A stretch of DNA of 11,838 nt, taken from contig DASWIE010000019.1 in NCBI GenBank assembly GCA_036397815.1, positions 1 to 11,838 on the forward strand. Reading direction: 5' to 3'. The notes under the pieces were generated by a model, which saw only the letters and a list, made by a program, of their open reading frames with translations, did no database searches and was not told the origin of the DNA. Source of the DNA: DASQFY01 sp036397815. GTDB taxonomy: Bacteria > Chloroflexota > Limnocylindria > QHBO01. The position numbers were made by a program, and so were the translations under genes. Within the stretch, counting starts at the first letter, position 1. Each line of letters opens with the position of its first letter. Shown piece after piece: positions 1 through 6,043 of the stretch.

Positions 1-967
1 TCCGCGCCCAGCCGATGTAGACCGGTGCCTCGTAACCGGGCACCAGGCGCTTGTAGCTGTTCACCAGTGGCGCCAGGACGGCGATCATCCCGCGCGCGTG
101 CTCCAGCGTCCCGGCGATGTAGCTGCGCGCGGTCGCCGACAGGCCGTAGCTGTCCTTGTCGTCCGCGAACGCGTTGCGCTCCTTCTTGATGTCCCACAGG
201 CTCTGGTGGGTGTGCATGCCCGATCCGTTGATGCCGAAGAACGGCTTCGGCATGAAGGTGGCATAGAGGCCCTGTCGGGCGGCGACCGCCTTCAGCGTCA
301 TCTTGAACGTGACCGCGTTGTCCGCCGTGCGGAGCGCGTCGGCATACTCGAAGTCGATCTCGTGCTGGCCCGTCGCGACCTCGTGATGAGCGGTCTCGAC
401 CTTGATCCCGAACGCCTCCAGGTCGTTCATCATCTCCTTGCGGACCTCGGTGCCCAGGTCCTCGGAGAGGTCGAAGTAGCCGGCCGCGTCGTGCGGCAGC
501 GTCTCGACATCGGTCTCGCTGCGACGGAGCAGGAAGAACTCGAGCTCCGGTCCCGTGTTGAGCACGTAGCCCAGCTTTCTCGCCTTCTCGAGCTGCCGTC
601 GCAGCACCCAGCGCGGGTCGCCGGGGAACGGCTCGCCGTTCGGCGTGAAGACGTCGCAGATCACCCTGGCAGCTCCGGTGGTGCGCGGGGTGCCGTCCGG
701 CTCCTCTCCCGGCTCCCAGGGGATCGGCGCGAAGGTCGACAGGTCGGGGACCAGGAACATGTCCGACTCCGCGATCCGCGCGAAGCCCTCGATGCTGCTG
801 CCGTCGAACCACTTCCCATGCTGGACCGCCTCCTCGAGCTGGTGCATCGGCACCTGGACCGATTTCACCTGTCCCACGATGTCAGTGAACTGGAGGCTGA
901 CGAAGCGCAGGTTCCGCTCCTCGGCCAGCTTGAGGGCGGCCGCGAGATCCTTGGAGGCCATGGGCAT
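1..967 (-). CDS. glnA: Glutamine synthetase class I, partial (C-terminus beyond left edge)
   Basis: Makes glutamine from glutamate, ammonia and ATP in the cytoplasm, the main ammonium-assimilation step. 322 codons are visible of the ~440 usual for the short (alpha-type) class I enzyme. Counting from the ATG at 967, the beta-grasp part contains KWFDGSSIEGFARIAESDM (52-70). The catalytic part shows GPELEFFL (139-146, metal-binding Glu), AHHEVATGQHEIDF (193-206), and PKPFFGINGSGMHTHQSL (240-257, nucleotide/ammonia-site loop). The frame leaves the window at VYIGWAR (316-322). A strong AAGGAG lies at 972-977. It sits 4 nt from the ATG at 967 and 10 nt from a second in-frame ATG at 961, so either start is possible (MPMASKDL or MASKDL). 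The gene is 136 bp downstream of the PucR-type gene and has its own likely promoter. The adenylylation-site region is outside the window, so its regulation class cannot be read here. Identification is secure. Confidence 0.97.
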   Translation of the reverse strand, partial: MPMASKDLAAALKLAEERNLRFVSLQFTDIVGQVKSVQVPMHQLEEAVQHGKWFDGSSIEGFARIAESDMFLVPDLSTFAPIPWEPGEEPDGTPRTTGAARVICDVFTPNGEPFPGDPRWVLRRQLEKARKLGYVLNTGPELEFFLLRRSETDVETLPHDAAGYFDLSEDLGTEVRKEMMNDLEAFGIKVETAHHEVATGQHEIDFEYADALRTADNAVTFKMTLKAVAARQGLYATFMPKPFFGINGSGMHTHQSLWDIKKERNAFADDKDSYGLSATARSYIAGTLEHARGMIAVLAPLVNSYKRLVPGYEAPVYIGWAR

Positions 968-1009
968 CGAACTCCTTACCCGGTTGGGGGTTGTTCTGGG
1001 GTGAGCCGG

Positions 1010-1039
1010 ATCGTAGCGTCGCGGGAAGCGCCTGGTCCG
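1010..1039 (-). promoter_or_regulatory. Putative glnA promoter
   Basis: On the minus strand, TACGAT (1015 to 1010) fits a TAnnnT -10 box. CGGACC (1039 to 1034) lies 18 bp upstream and matches TTGACA at three positions. The expected start near 1003 would give a ~36-nt leader ending in the AAGGAG of glnA. The -10 is good and the -35 is weak, so this is a sequence-pattern call only. Confidence 0.4.
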
Positions 1040-1069
1040 TCGGCCCGCGGTGAGAGGGTGCTCGAGTGT

Positions 1070-1086
1070 TTGTGCACTCTGCACAA
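1070..1086. promoter_or_regulatory. 17-bp perfect palindrome, candidate operator upstream of glnA
   Basis: TTGTGCA-ctc-TGCACAA has two perfect 7-bp arms with a 3-bp centre. It lies 17 bp past the stop of the PucR-type gene and ~103 bp before the glnA ATG, centred about 75 bp upstream of the predicted glnA start site. The spacing suits an upstream activator or nitrogen-control factor. As RNA it could form a 7-bp stem with a 3-nt loop, but no T-run follows on either strand, so an intrinsic terminator is less likely. I do not recognise the site as the binding sequence of a specific known regulator. Confidence 0.5.
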
Positions 1087-1103
1087 GGCCGGTCGCCGCG
1101 ACC

Positions 1104-2120
1104 CTAGCCGCGCCGCTCCACCTCGGCCAGGATGCGAAGCGCGTCCTCGGCGCGCCGAGGATCGAGGCCGCGCTCCACTGCCGCGCGGCGCAGCCGGTAG
1201 AGGACGGTGTTGCGGTGCACGCCCAGCGCGCGGGCGGCGGGTGCGATCCGCCCGTTGGCGCGCGCCACAGCCAGCAGTGTTGCACCCAGCACGTCGCCCG
1301 AGAGGTCGGCCCTCGTCGGCGCCTCGCGAGTCTTCTCGACCTCGGTCGACCGTGCCGGCGCAGGGCGGCGCATCAGGGCACGCAGCGTGATCGTCAGGGC
1401 GTCGGCGGCGACCTCATCGATGGCGGCGAAGGGCAGGTCGTCGAAGAGCCAGACCGAGGCGCCCTGGCGGATTCGCCGCTCGAGCAACCAGATCTCCTCG
1501 CGGCTTCGCCTCGCGATCTCGGTTCGACTCGAGGCATGGCCAGAGAGGATGCGTGCGTGCGTGGCGGCGAACGTGGCGGCCAGGGCACGGCCCGCCGGCC
1601 GCGCATGCAGCGACTGCAGGTCCCCCTCAGCCGCGACCGCCACCCCGCGTCGGATGCGGGCCGCGACCAGACCCGCCGGGGCGCCAACTTCCGGGTTGGC
1701 CAGGGCCGCCTCGGCACATGCCAGCCGCAGCTCAGCCGAGAGGCGCTCGAGTGCCGCCGGCTCATCCCGCAGGTAGGCCGCGGCGGTTTCCGCCAGCCGT
1801 CCAGCCGACAGCTCGCTGGCGAGGATGGGGACCGGGTCATCGGCCTGCTCCATGTGCTGCCCCCCGATGCCGGCCAGCACCACCACGACCGGGCGGAGCT
1901 CGGCCGCCTGCAGCGCGGCGACCAGGCTTCCGAGCGGACGGTCGAGGAACAGTGCGGCATCGGCGACCAGCAGCTGGCCTTCGAGCTCCGCGGGAAGGTG
2001 AGGTGGCGCGGCGCGCGTGCGGGCGACACCCCGCACCACCTGGCCCAGGGCATCGGTAGAGCCGGATGCGAGGCGCGCCTCCGGGTCGACTGCTCGCCAG
2101 ACGTCGATGACGCTCGTCAT
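1104..2120 (-). CDS. PucR/CdaR-type transcriptional regulator
   Basis: A 338-residue predicted DNA-binding protein. The C-terminal ~60 residues are the PucR C-terminal helix-turn-helix: an LSGDVLGATLLAVARANG lead-in (273-290), then RIAPAARALGVHRNTVLYRL (291-310) followed by RR..VERGLDPR. The N-terminal ~110 residues, with a predicted alpha/beta pattern (LLVADAALF, LRPVVVVLAG), resemble the PucR N-terminal domain. The middle is Ala/Arg-rich and not recognised. In known families such proteins sense metabolites such as purine breakdown products, sugar acids or amino acids. The ligand cannot be read here. The start ATG (2118-2120) overlaps the TGA of the ResB-type gene as ATGA, with GAGG 7 nt upstream, so the two are probably translationally coupled. 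It is the last gene of its run. It could control its own operon or the adjacent glnA, which is inference. Confidence 0.85.
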   Translation of the reverse strand: MTSVIDVWRAVDPEARLASGSTDALGQVVRGVARTRAAPPHLPAELEGQLLVADAALFLDRPLGSLVAALQAAELRPVVVVLAGIGGQHMEQADDPVPILASELSAGRLAETAAAYLRDEPAALERLSAELRLACAEAALANPEVGAPAGLVAARIRRGVAVAAEGDLQSLHARPAGRALAATFAATHARILSGHASSRTEIARRSREEIWLLERRIRQGASVWLFDDLPFAAIDEVAADALTITLRALMRRPAPARSTEVEKTREAPTRADLSGDVLGATLLAVARANGRIAPAARALGVHRNTVLYRLRRAAVERGLDPRRAEDALRILAEVERRG

Positions 2121-3394
2121 CCGGCCACCTCGTGCAGCGTCGCGAGGCGGGCGTGCAGCTTTGCCAGCTCCTCCCCTGGCCGGTCGAAGCGGTCGCCGCG
2201 CAGGAGGAGCCGCATCCCTGTCGGCGTGGCGACCAGGGTCGCGCGGCGGCGAGGCAGCCAGAGGGCGATGGCGATGCTGACGACGAGGGCCCCGGCGCCC
2301 GCGAACAGCACTCCCACGCCCGGGTCGCGTCGCGAGAGGAAGGTGACGTATGCCTCGAAGCCCTCGTGACGAACGTTGAGCGAGCCGATCCGCCTCTCTT
2401 CCCCAGGCCGCAGCCGCACCGCGTCGACCAGTCCCGCGCCGCCGGCCACCCCCACCGCCAGCTCGTTGGCGGCGGCGTCAACGAGCGTGACACCCAGCGT
2501 CAAGCCGGCGATCGGCAGCTCAACGAATGCCGCGCGGCGCCCGTCGATCGTGCCGTCCAGGGCGACCGCGGAGGCCAGCAGGGGTTGGCCGGCCAGGGAT
2601 GTCACGCGCAAACGCGCGGCCGGCCCATACGTCCAGCCGTGCACCAGGTAGCCGCCGAACTCACCCGGCCGGTTCACCTGGATCAGCTGCTGGGAGCGCG
2701 GCTCGCCGCCTCGCAGGAAGGTGACGGACGTATCCAGCAGCGCCGGCCTCCCTTCCGCGTCGAAGGCCGACTCGAAGCGCTCGAGGCGCACTGCGTCGGT
2801 GAAGCCGGGGCGCGGGGCATCCAGCAGCGCCTGCTCACCGGGCAGCAGGCTGAATGTCGTCTCACTGCTGAAGGCTGCGCCAAGCGCGGCGCCCAGGACG
2901 AGCAGCACGAGCGCCAGGTGGCTTCCCAGGCCCGCGAAGCGAACCCACCCGCGGCGCACGCCGGCGGCGCTCCAGCGGACGCCCCGCCCGCGCTCGACGA
3001 CGCGGTAGCCGGCACGTTGCAGGAGCTCGACGGCGGCCGGCTTGACCCGTTCGCGTTGCTGCGGGGCAAGGGCCAGCTCAACGCCGGGCAGCTCTTCGGA
3101 CGCCACAAGCGAGGCCGGGCGCCGCCACTCCCGCCACACGGCCGGCGCGCGCACCGCAACCCCCGCCAGTCCGGTGAGCAACACCGCGCCGAGGAGCACC
3201 AGGTAGGCGGGCGTGTCGAGCGGCCAGCCGCCGTCGGGCAGCGCCGCGGCGACGGCGTTACAGAGGCCGGCCACGAGCAGCAGGCCGAGGGCCAGACGCG
3301 GATCACCGAACGTCCGCAGCAGCCGCTCGGCCGACCGCCCCAGCCGATCGGCGCGTCCGCCGCGGCCGGCGGCCATCGCGGGCGATCGGTCCAT
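2117..3394 (-). CDS. resB: ResB/Ccs1-family cytochrome c biogenesis protein
   Basis: Predicted membrane component of System II cytochrome c maturation, which with ResC/CcsA carries haem to apocytochrome c outside the membrane. The 425 residues show two early membrane segments (about 34-52 and 63-82), a third at 154-175 containing GLGSHLALVLLVLG with His159, a long extracytoplasmic domain (~176-360), and a last segment (362-380) ending in LPRRRATL. Family-typical strings include NRPGEFGGYLVHGWTYGPAA (241-260) and SRRDPGVGVLFAGAGAL (354-370). It is somewhat shorter than many ResB proteins. GGAGG (3404 to 3400) lies 5 nt before the ATG. It follows the PLP enzyme by 12 bp and overlaps the PucR-type gene by 4 bp. 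No ResC/CcsA partner, thioredoxin-like ResA or c-type cytochrome is in the window. A possible partner beyond the window is an assumption. Confidence 0.85.
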   Translation of the reverse strand: MDRSPAMAAGRGGRADRLGRSAERLLRTFGDPRLALGLLLVAGLCNAVAAALPDGGWPLDTPAYLVLLGAVLLTGLAGVAVRAPAVWREWRRPASLVASEELPGVELALAPQQRERVKPAAVELLQRAGYRVVERGRGVRWSAAGVRRGWVRFAGLGSHLALVLLVLGAALGAAFSSETTFSLLPGEQALLDAPRPGFTDAVRLERFESAFDAEGRPALLDTSVTFLRGGEPRSQQLIQVNRPGEFGGYLVHGWTYGPAARLRVTSLAGQPLLASAVALDGTIDGRRAAFVELPIAGLTLGVTLVDAAANELAVGVAGGAGLVDAVRLRPGEERRIGSLNVRHEGFEAYVTFLSRRDPGVGVLFAGAGALVVSIAIALWLPRRRATLVATPTGMRLLLRGDRFDRPGEELAKLHARLATLHEVAG

Positions 3395-3406
3395 GCCGTC
3401 CTCCGT

Positions 3407-4591
3407 TCAGGTCCCCGAGTCGCGGGCGGCGGCCGACAGGTCGGCCACGAGGTCGTCTGGATCCTCCAGCCCGATCGAAACGCGCACCATGCCGGGGGTG
3501 AGGCCTGCCAGCCGCAGCTCCGCCTCGCTGAGCTGCCTGTGCGAAGAGGACGCCGGGTGGCTGCACAGGGTTTCGACGCTGCCCAGGCTGGTGGCATGGA
3601 CCGCCACCTGGAGCCGATCCAGGAATCGTTCGCCGGCCGGGCGACCCCCGGCCAGGTCGATGCTCAGCATGCCGCTACTCATGCCTCCTCGCAGCGTTCG
3701 CATCGCGAGCTCGTGCTGCGGATGGGAGGGCAGGCCCGGGTAGAGGACGCGATCGATGCCGGCCGCTCCCTCCAGGGCGCGCCCGACGGCGAGCGCGTTG
3801 CTCGAGTGGCGCTCCATGCGCAGCGCCAGCGTCTTGAGCCCGCGCAGCGCCAGGAATGCCTCCAGCGGAGCCGCGTTGCCGCCGACGTTGATGACGATCT
3901 GCCGTGCGGCGACGATCCGCCGTGCGGCGCCCACGATCGCGCCGCCGGTGATGTCGGAGTGGCCACCAACGTACTTGGTGGTGGAGTGGACCACCAGGTC
4001 GGCGCCGAGCGTGAGCGGGTTGCTCAGGTACGGAGAGGCGAAGGTGTTGTCGACCGCCACCAGCGCGCCGCGCGCGTGGGCGAGCTCCGATACCGCGCCG
4101 ATGTCAGCCAGTGCGGTGGTCGGATTGCTGATCGTCTCCAGCCAGACGAGCCGGGTCGTGTCCGTGAAGGCGGCCTCGATCGCGGCCAGGTCCGTCGTGT
4201 CGACCGATCGCGTAGTCATGCCGGATCGGGAAAGGACGGCTCCCGCCAGACCGACGAGTCCGCCGTAGACCGCCCTGGGCAGGATCATCTCGTCGCCGGC
4301 GCTGAGCACGGAGAGCACGACGCCATGGATCGCCGCCATGCCGGAGGCGGTCACGAGACACGCCTCGCCAGCTTCCAGCTCCGCGAGCGCCGTCTCGAGC
4401 GCGGCGTGCGTCGGGTTCGAGTAGCGGCTGTAGGAGTGGCCGGGACGAGCGAACTCGAGCAGCTCCGCCAACTCCGTCGCGCTCCCAACCTCGAAGGTGC
4501 TGGTCTGGTAGATCGGCACGTTGACCGGCGCCTGGGGAACATCGGGAATGCGGCTCGCGGCTCGGATGGCGCGCGTGGCGAAGCCGGGCAT
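3407..4591 (-). CDS. PLP-dependent trans-sulfuration enzyme (cystathionine gamma-synthase / gamma-lyase / methionine gamma-lyase family)
   Basis: A 394-residue cytoplasmic PLP enzyme of the Cys/Met metabolism family, close to the usual length. Visible motifs are SYSRYSNPTHAALE (53-66, cofactor-phosphate contacts from the neighbouring subunit), ASGMAAI (82-88), Tyr109 in AVYGG (ring stacking), ETISNPT (152-158), Asp181 in VDNTFASPYLSNPL, the Schiff-base Lys206 in HSTTKYVGGHSD, and Arg370 in MVRVSIGLEDPDDL, the expected substrate-carboxylate contact. Exact substrate is uncertain. The segment SLGSVETLCSHPASSSH (335-351) resembles methionine gamma-lyases and broad gamma-lyases, with Ser344 where many cystathionine enzymes carry Glu. 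Position 111 after the Tyr is Gly rather than the Cys of classical methionine gamma-lyase. No good ribosome site precedes the ATG; a TAGACT 9 nt upstream could give a leaderless mRNA. It sits 22 bp after LCP protein 1 and 12 bp before the ResB-type gene. Confidence 0.92.
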   Translation of the reverse strand: MPGFATRAIRAASRIPDVPQAPVNVPIYQTSTFEVGSATELAELLEFARPGHSYSRYSNPTHAALETALAELEAGEACLVTASGMAAIHGVVLSVLSAGDEMILPRAVYGGLVGLAGAVLSRSGMTTRSVDTTDLAAIEAAFTDTTRLVWLETISNPTTALADIGAVSELAHARGALVAVDNTFASPYLSNPLTLGADLVVHSTTKYVGGHSDITGGAIVGAARRIVAARQIVINVGGNAAPLEAFLALRGLKTLALRMERHSSNALAVGRALEGAAGIDRVLYPGLPSHPQHELAMRTLRGGMSSGMLSIDLAGGRPAGERFLDRLQVAVHATSLGSVETLCSHPASSSHRQLSEAELRLAGLTPGMVRVSIGLEDPDDLVADLSAAARDSGT

Positions 4592-4600
4592 GACCGCGCG

Positions 4601-4606
4601 AGTCTA
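4601..4606 (-). promoter_or_regulatory. Possible -10 box for a leaderless PLP-enzyme transcript
   Basis: TAGACT on the minus strand ends 9 nt before the ATG at 4591, where transcription could begin at or next to the start codon. This fits the lack of a ribosome site there. No convincing -35 is present at 16-18 bp, and the gene may simply be read through from LCP protein 1, 22 bp upstream. The same hexamer is the likely -10 of the diguanylate cyclase gene. Confidence 0.25.
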
Positions 4607-4613
4607 GCAGCGG

Positions 4614-5978
4614 CTAGTGAGTCACCGGCCTCACGATTACCGGTGGCCTCAGCAGCTCATCGCCGATGGCGCGGATTGCGGCCAGGTTGGGGCGCAGGAT
4701 GTAGCCGGCTGGCGAGGAGGGATCCGCCGTCATGAATTCGGGCGGCTGCAGCACGATGCGGCGCAGCAATGACATATCGGCATCCTGGATCGCGCGCGCC
4801 AAGTTCGGAATCTGCTCCGCGGGGACGTCGGTCGCGATCATGTTCTTCACCGCGTCGAGGAGACCGGGCAGCGCGAGTAGCAGGTTGCCTGCCGTGAGCT
4901 GTTCGCGAAGCGCCTCCAGCAGCTGCTGCTGGCGATCGGCCCGCGTGAAGTCGTTGTCGCCGATGCCCTTGCGTGAGCGGACCACCGCCAGCGCAAGGTG
5001 CCCGTCCATGTGGTACCGACCGGCCGGCAGGTAGAGGGGTGCCGGCTTGGCGTTCTCGTCGTAGTAGGTCGAATCGTTGATTGCACGTTCGAGGGTCATG
5101 TCGACTCCACCGACGGCGTCGATCGCCTCCCTGAAGCCGATCAGGTTGATCGATGCGAAGTAGTGGATCCGCACGCCGAGCATGTCACCGATCGCGGCCT
5201 TCAACGTCCCGACGCCACCCAGCGGGAATTCCGACGGGCGGGCATTCGCAAACGCCATCAACGAATTGAGCTTTGCGTTGTAGAGCTGGCCATTCGGAAG
5301 CGGAACACCGTAGAGATCGCGCGGGATCGAAATCATTGCCGAGCGACCACCGACCGGGTCGAGGCTGACGACGAGCATCGTGTCGGTCAGCTCGGTGGTG
5401 CGGCCTGGCGCCGAGTCCAGGCCGACCAGCAGCACGTTTGCCCGCTCGCCGACGACGACATTGGGTTGGTCAGATGGCTCGGGCAGGGACGGCATTCGAA
5501 CACTACCGGGGCCGCCTGGATCCCCGAGAGCCTCACCGGCGCCGCCGCTGCCGCCGAGGGCGACAGCGTTGAGGGTGTCAATCGCTTTGGCGGCGTAGTA
5601 CGCCGGCAGGAGATGCATGCCCAGTGTTGCGAGCAGCAGCAGGCCAGTGACCCAGGTAGTCCAACGCCGCGCCCCTATCGGTTCCCGGCGTGCGTGGGCC
5701 TGGAAGATCGCGATCAGGCGCCAGGCCAGAAATGCCAGGTCGAGAACGATCAGGCCCATCAGGAAGCTCGTGTCGAACAGCATTGCAAAGATGCCCGAGC
5801 GTGCCGTTCCAAGCACCAACGACACGGCGGCGACGAGCAGGAATGTGGGCAGCGCCAGCATCCAGGCCAGGTTCGCCTCGCCGTTGTAGGCCTGCCCGAG
5901 TCCGGGATACAGGAACGACAGGAAGGCCGCCAACGACGAGCGCGAATCGGCCGGCACAGCTGCGCGGACAGTACTCAC
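4614..5978 (-). CDS. LCP (LytR-CpsA-Psr) family protein 1 with N-terminal PGLGQAY membrane module
   Basis: Predicted membrane-anchored phosphotransferase that moves lipid-linked glycopolymers onto peptidoglycan outside the cell. From the GTG start (454 aa) there is LAAFLSFLYPGLGQAYNG (16-33), hydrophobic stretches at about 36-57, 61-92 and 107-131, a Gly-rich linker (140-160), then the LCP domain (~179-362). LCP hallmarks are NVLLVGLD (181-188), DTMLVVSLDP (199-208), MISIPRD (215-221, catalytic-region Arg220), GFREAIDAVGGVDM (281-294), VVRSRKG (332-338) and DFTRADRQQQLL (343-354). It contains no cysteine. Start choice: GTG at 5978 has GGTGA 7 nt upstream and aligns with the start of LCP protein 2 (VSTVR against MSVR). 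An upstream ATG at 6008 adds ten residues including a TTA codon, rare at this GC. The frame stays open to 6266 but only antisense to the DUF3048 gene. It is divergent from that gene. Confidence 0.92.
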   Translation of the reverse strand: MSTVRAAVPADSRSSLAAFLSFLYPGLGQAYNGEANLAWMLALPTFLLVAAVSLVLGTARSGIFAMLFDTSFLMGLIVLDLAFLAWRLIAIFQAHARREPIGARRWTTWVTGLLLLATLGMHLLPAYYAAKAIDTLNAVALGGSGGAGEALGDPGGPGSVRMPSLPEPSDQPNVVVGERANVLLVGLDSAPGRTTELTDTMLVVSLDPVGGRSAMISIPRDLYGVPLPNGQLYNAKLNSLMAFANARPSEFPLGGVGTLKAAIGDMLGVRIHYFASINLIGFREAIDAVGGVDMTLERAINDSTYYDENAKPAPLYLPAGRYHMDGHLALAVVRSRKGIGDNDFTRADRQQQLLEALREQLTAGNLLLALPGLLDAVKNMIATDVPAEQIPNLARAIQDADMSLLRRIVLQPPEFMTADPSSPAGYILRPNLAAIRAIGDELLRPPVIVRPVTH

Positions 5979-5986
5979 CGGGTGGT

Positions 5987-6004
5987 CACCATGAGGTAAT
6001 GGTG
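5987..6004. repeat. Inverted repeat in the LCP1/DUF3048 divergent region
   Basis: CACCAT (5987-5992) and ATGGTG (5999-6004) form a 6-bp inverted repeat around a 6-bp centre. With the GTG start of LCP protein 1 it is intergenic and lies in that gene's leader. It could be an operator, but arms this short can arise by chance. Confidence 0.3.
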
Positions 6005-6017
6005 CCATGTTTGCGTT

Positions 6018-6043
6018 GACGCCGAGCAAGTAGGATCTGTTCC
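6018..6043 (-). promoter_or_regulatory. ECF-sigma-like promoter match upstream of LCP protein 1
   Basis: On the minus strand, GGAAC (6043 to 6039), 17 bp, then CGTC (6021 to 6018) matches the GGAAC-N16/17-CGTC pattern of many envelope-stress ECF sigma factors. Transcription would start near 6011, just before the ATG at 6008 or ~33 nt before the GTG at 5978. No housekeeping -10 stands out for this gene, which fits. It is a pattern match in a short region, with no sigma factor gene in the window. Confidence 0.35.
6031..6036 (+). promoter_or_regulatory. TAGGAT: -10 box or ribosome site of the DUF3048 gene
   Basis: TAGGAT ends 7 nt before the ATG at 6044. It fits TAnnnT and would give a leaderless or near-leaderless mRNA. 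Alternatively the AGGA inside it (6032-6035), 8 nt from the ATG, is a short Shine-Dalgarno sequence and the promoter lies further upstream. No clear -35 is seen at the right distance. The two readings cannot be separated from sequence. Confidence 0.35.

Noticed and set aside
1070..1086. Intrinsic terminator of the PucR-type gene
   Set aside because: The stem is only 7 bp with a 3-nt loop and is not followed by a T-run. An operator fits better.
98..2369. Long plus-strand open frames opposite glnA and the PucR-type gene
   Set aside because: No domain or convincing translation start. The opposite strand carries clear glutamine synthetase motifs and a PucR helix-turn-helix.
2132..4735. An 867-codon open frame on the plus strand opposite the ResB-type and PLP-enzyme genes
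   Set aside because: Composition is Arg/Gly/Gln/Ala-rich with no recognisable domain. It mirrors two well-supported genes and is typical of antisense frames in GC-rich DNA.
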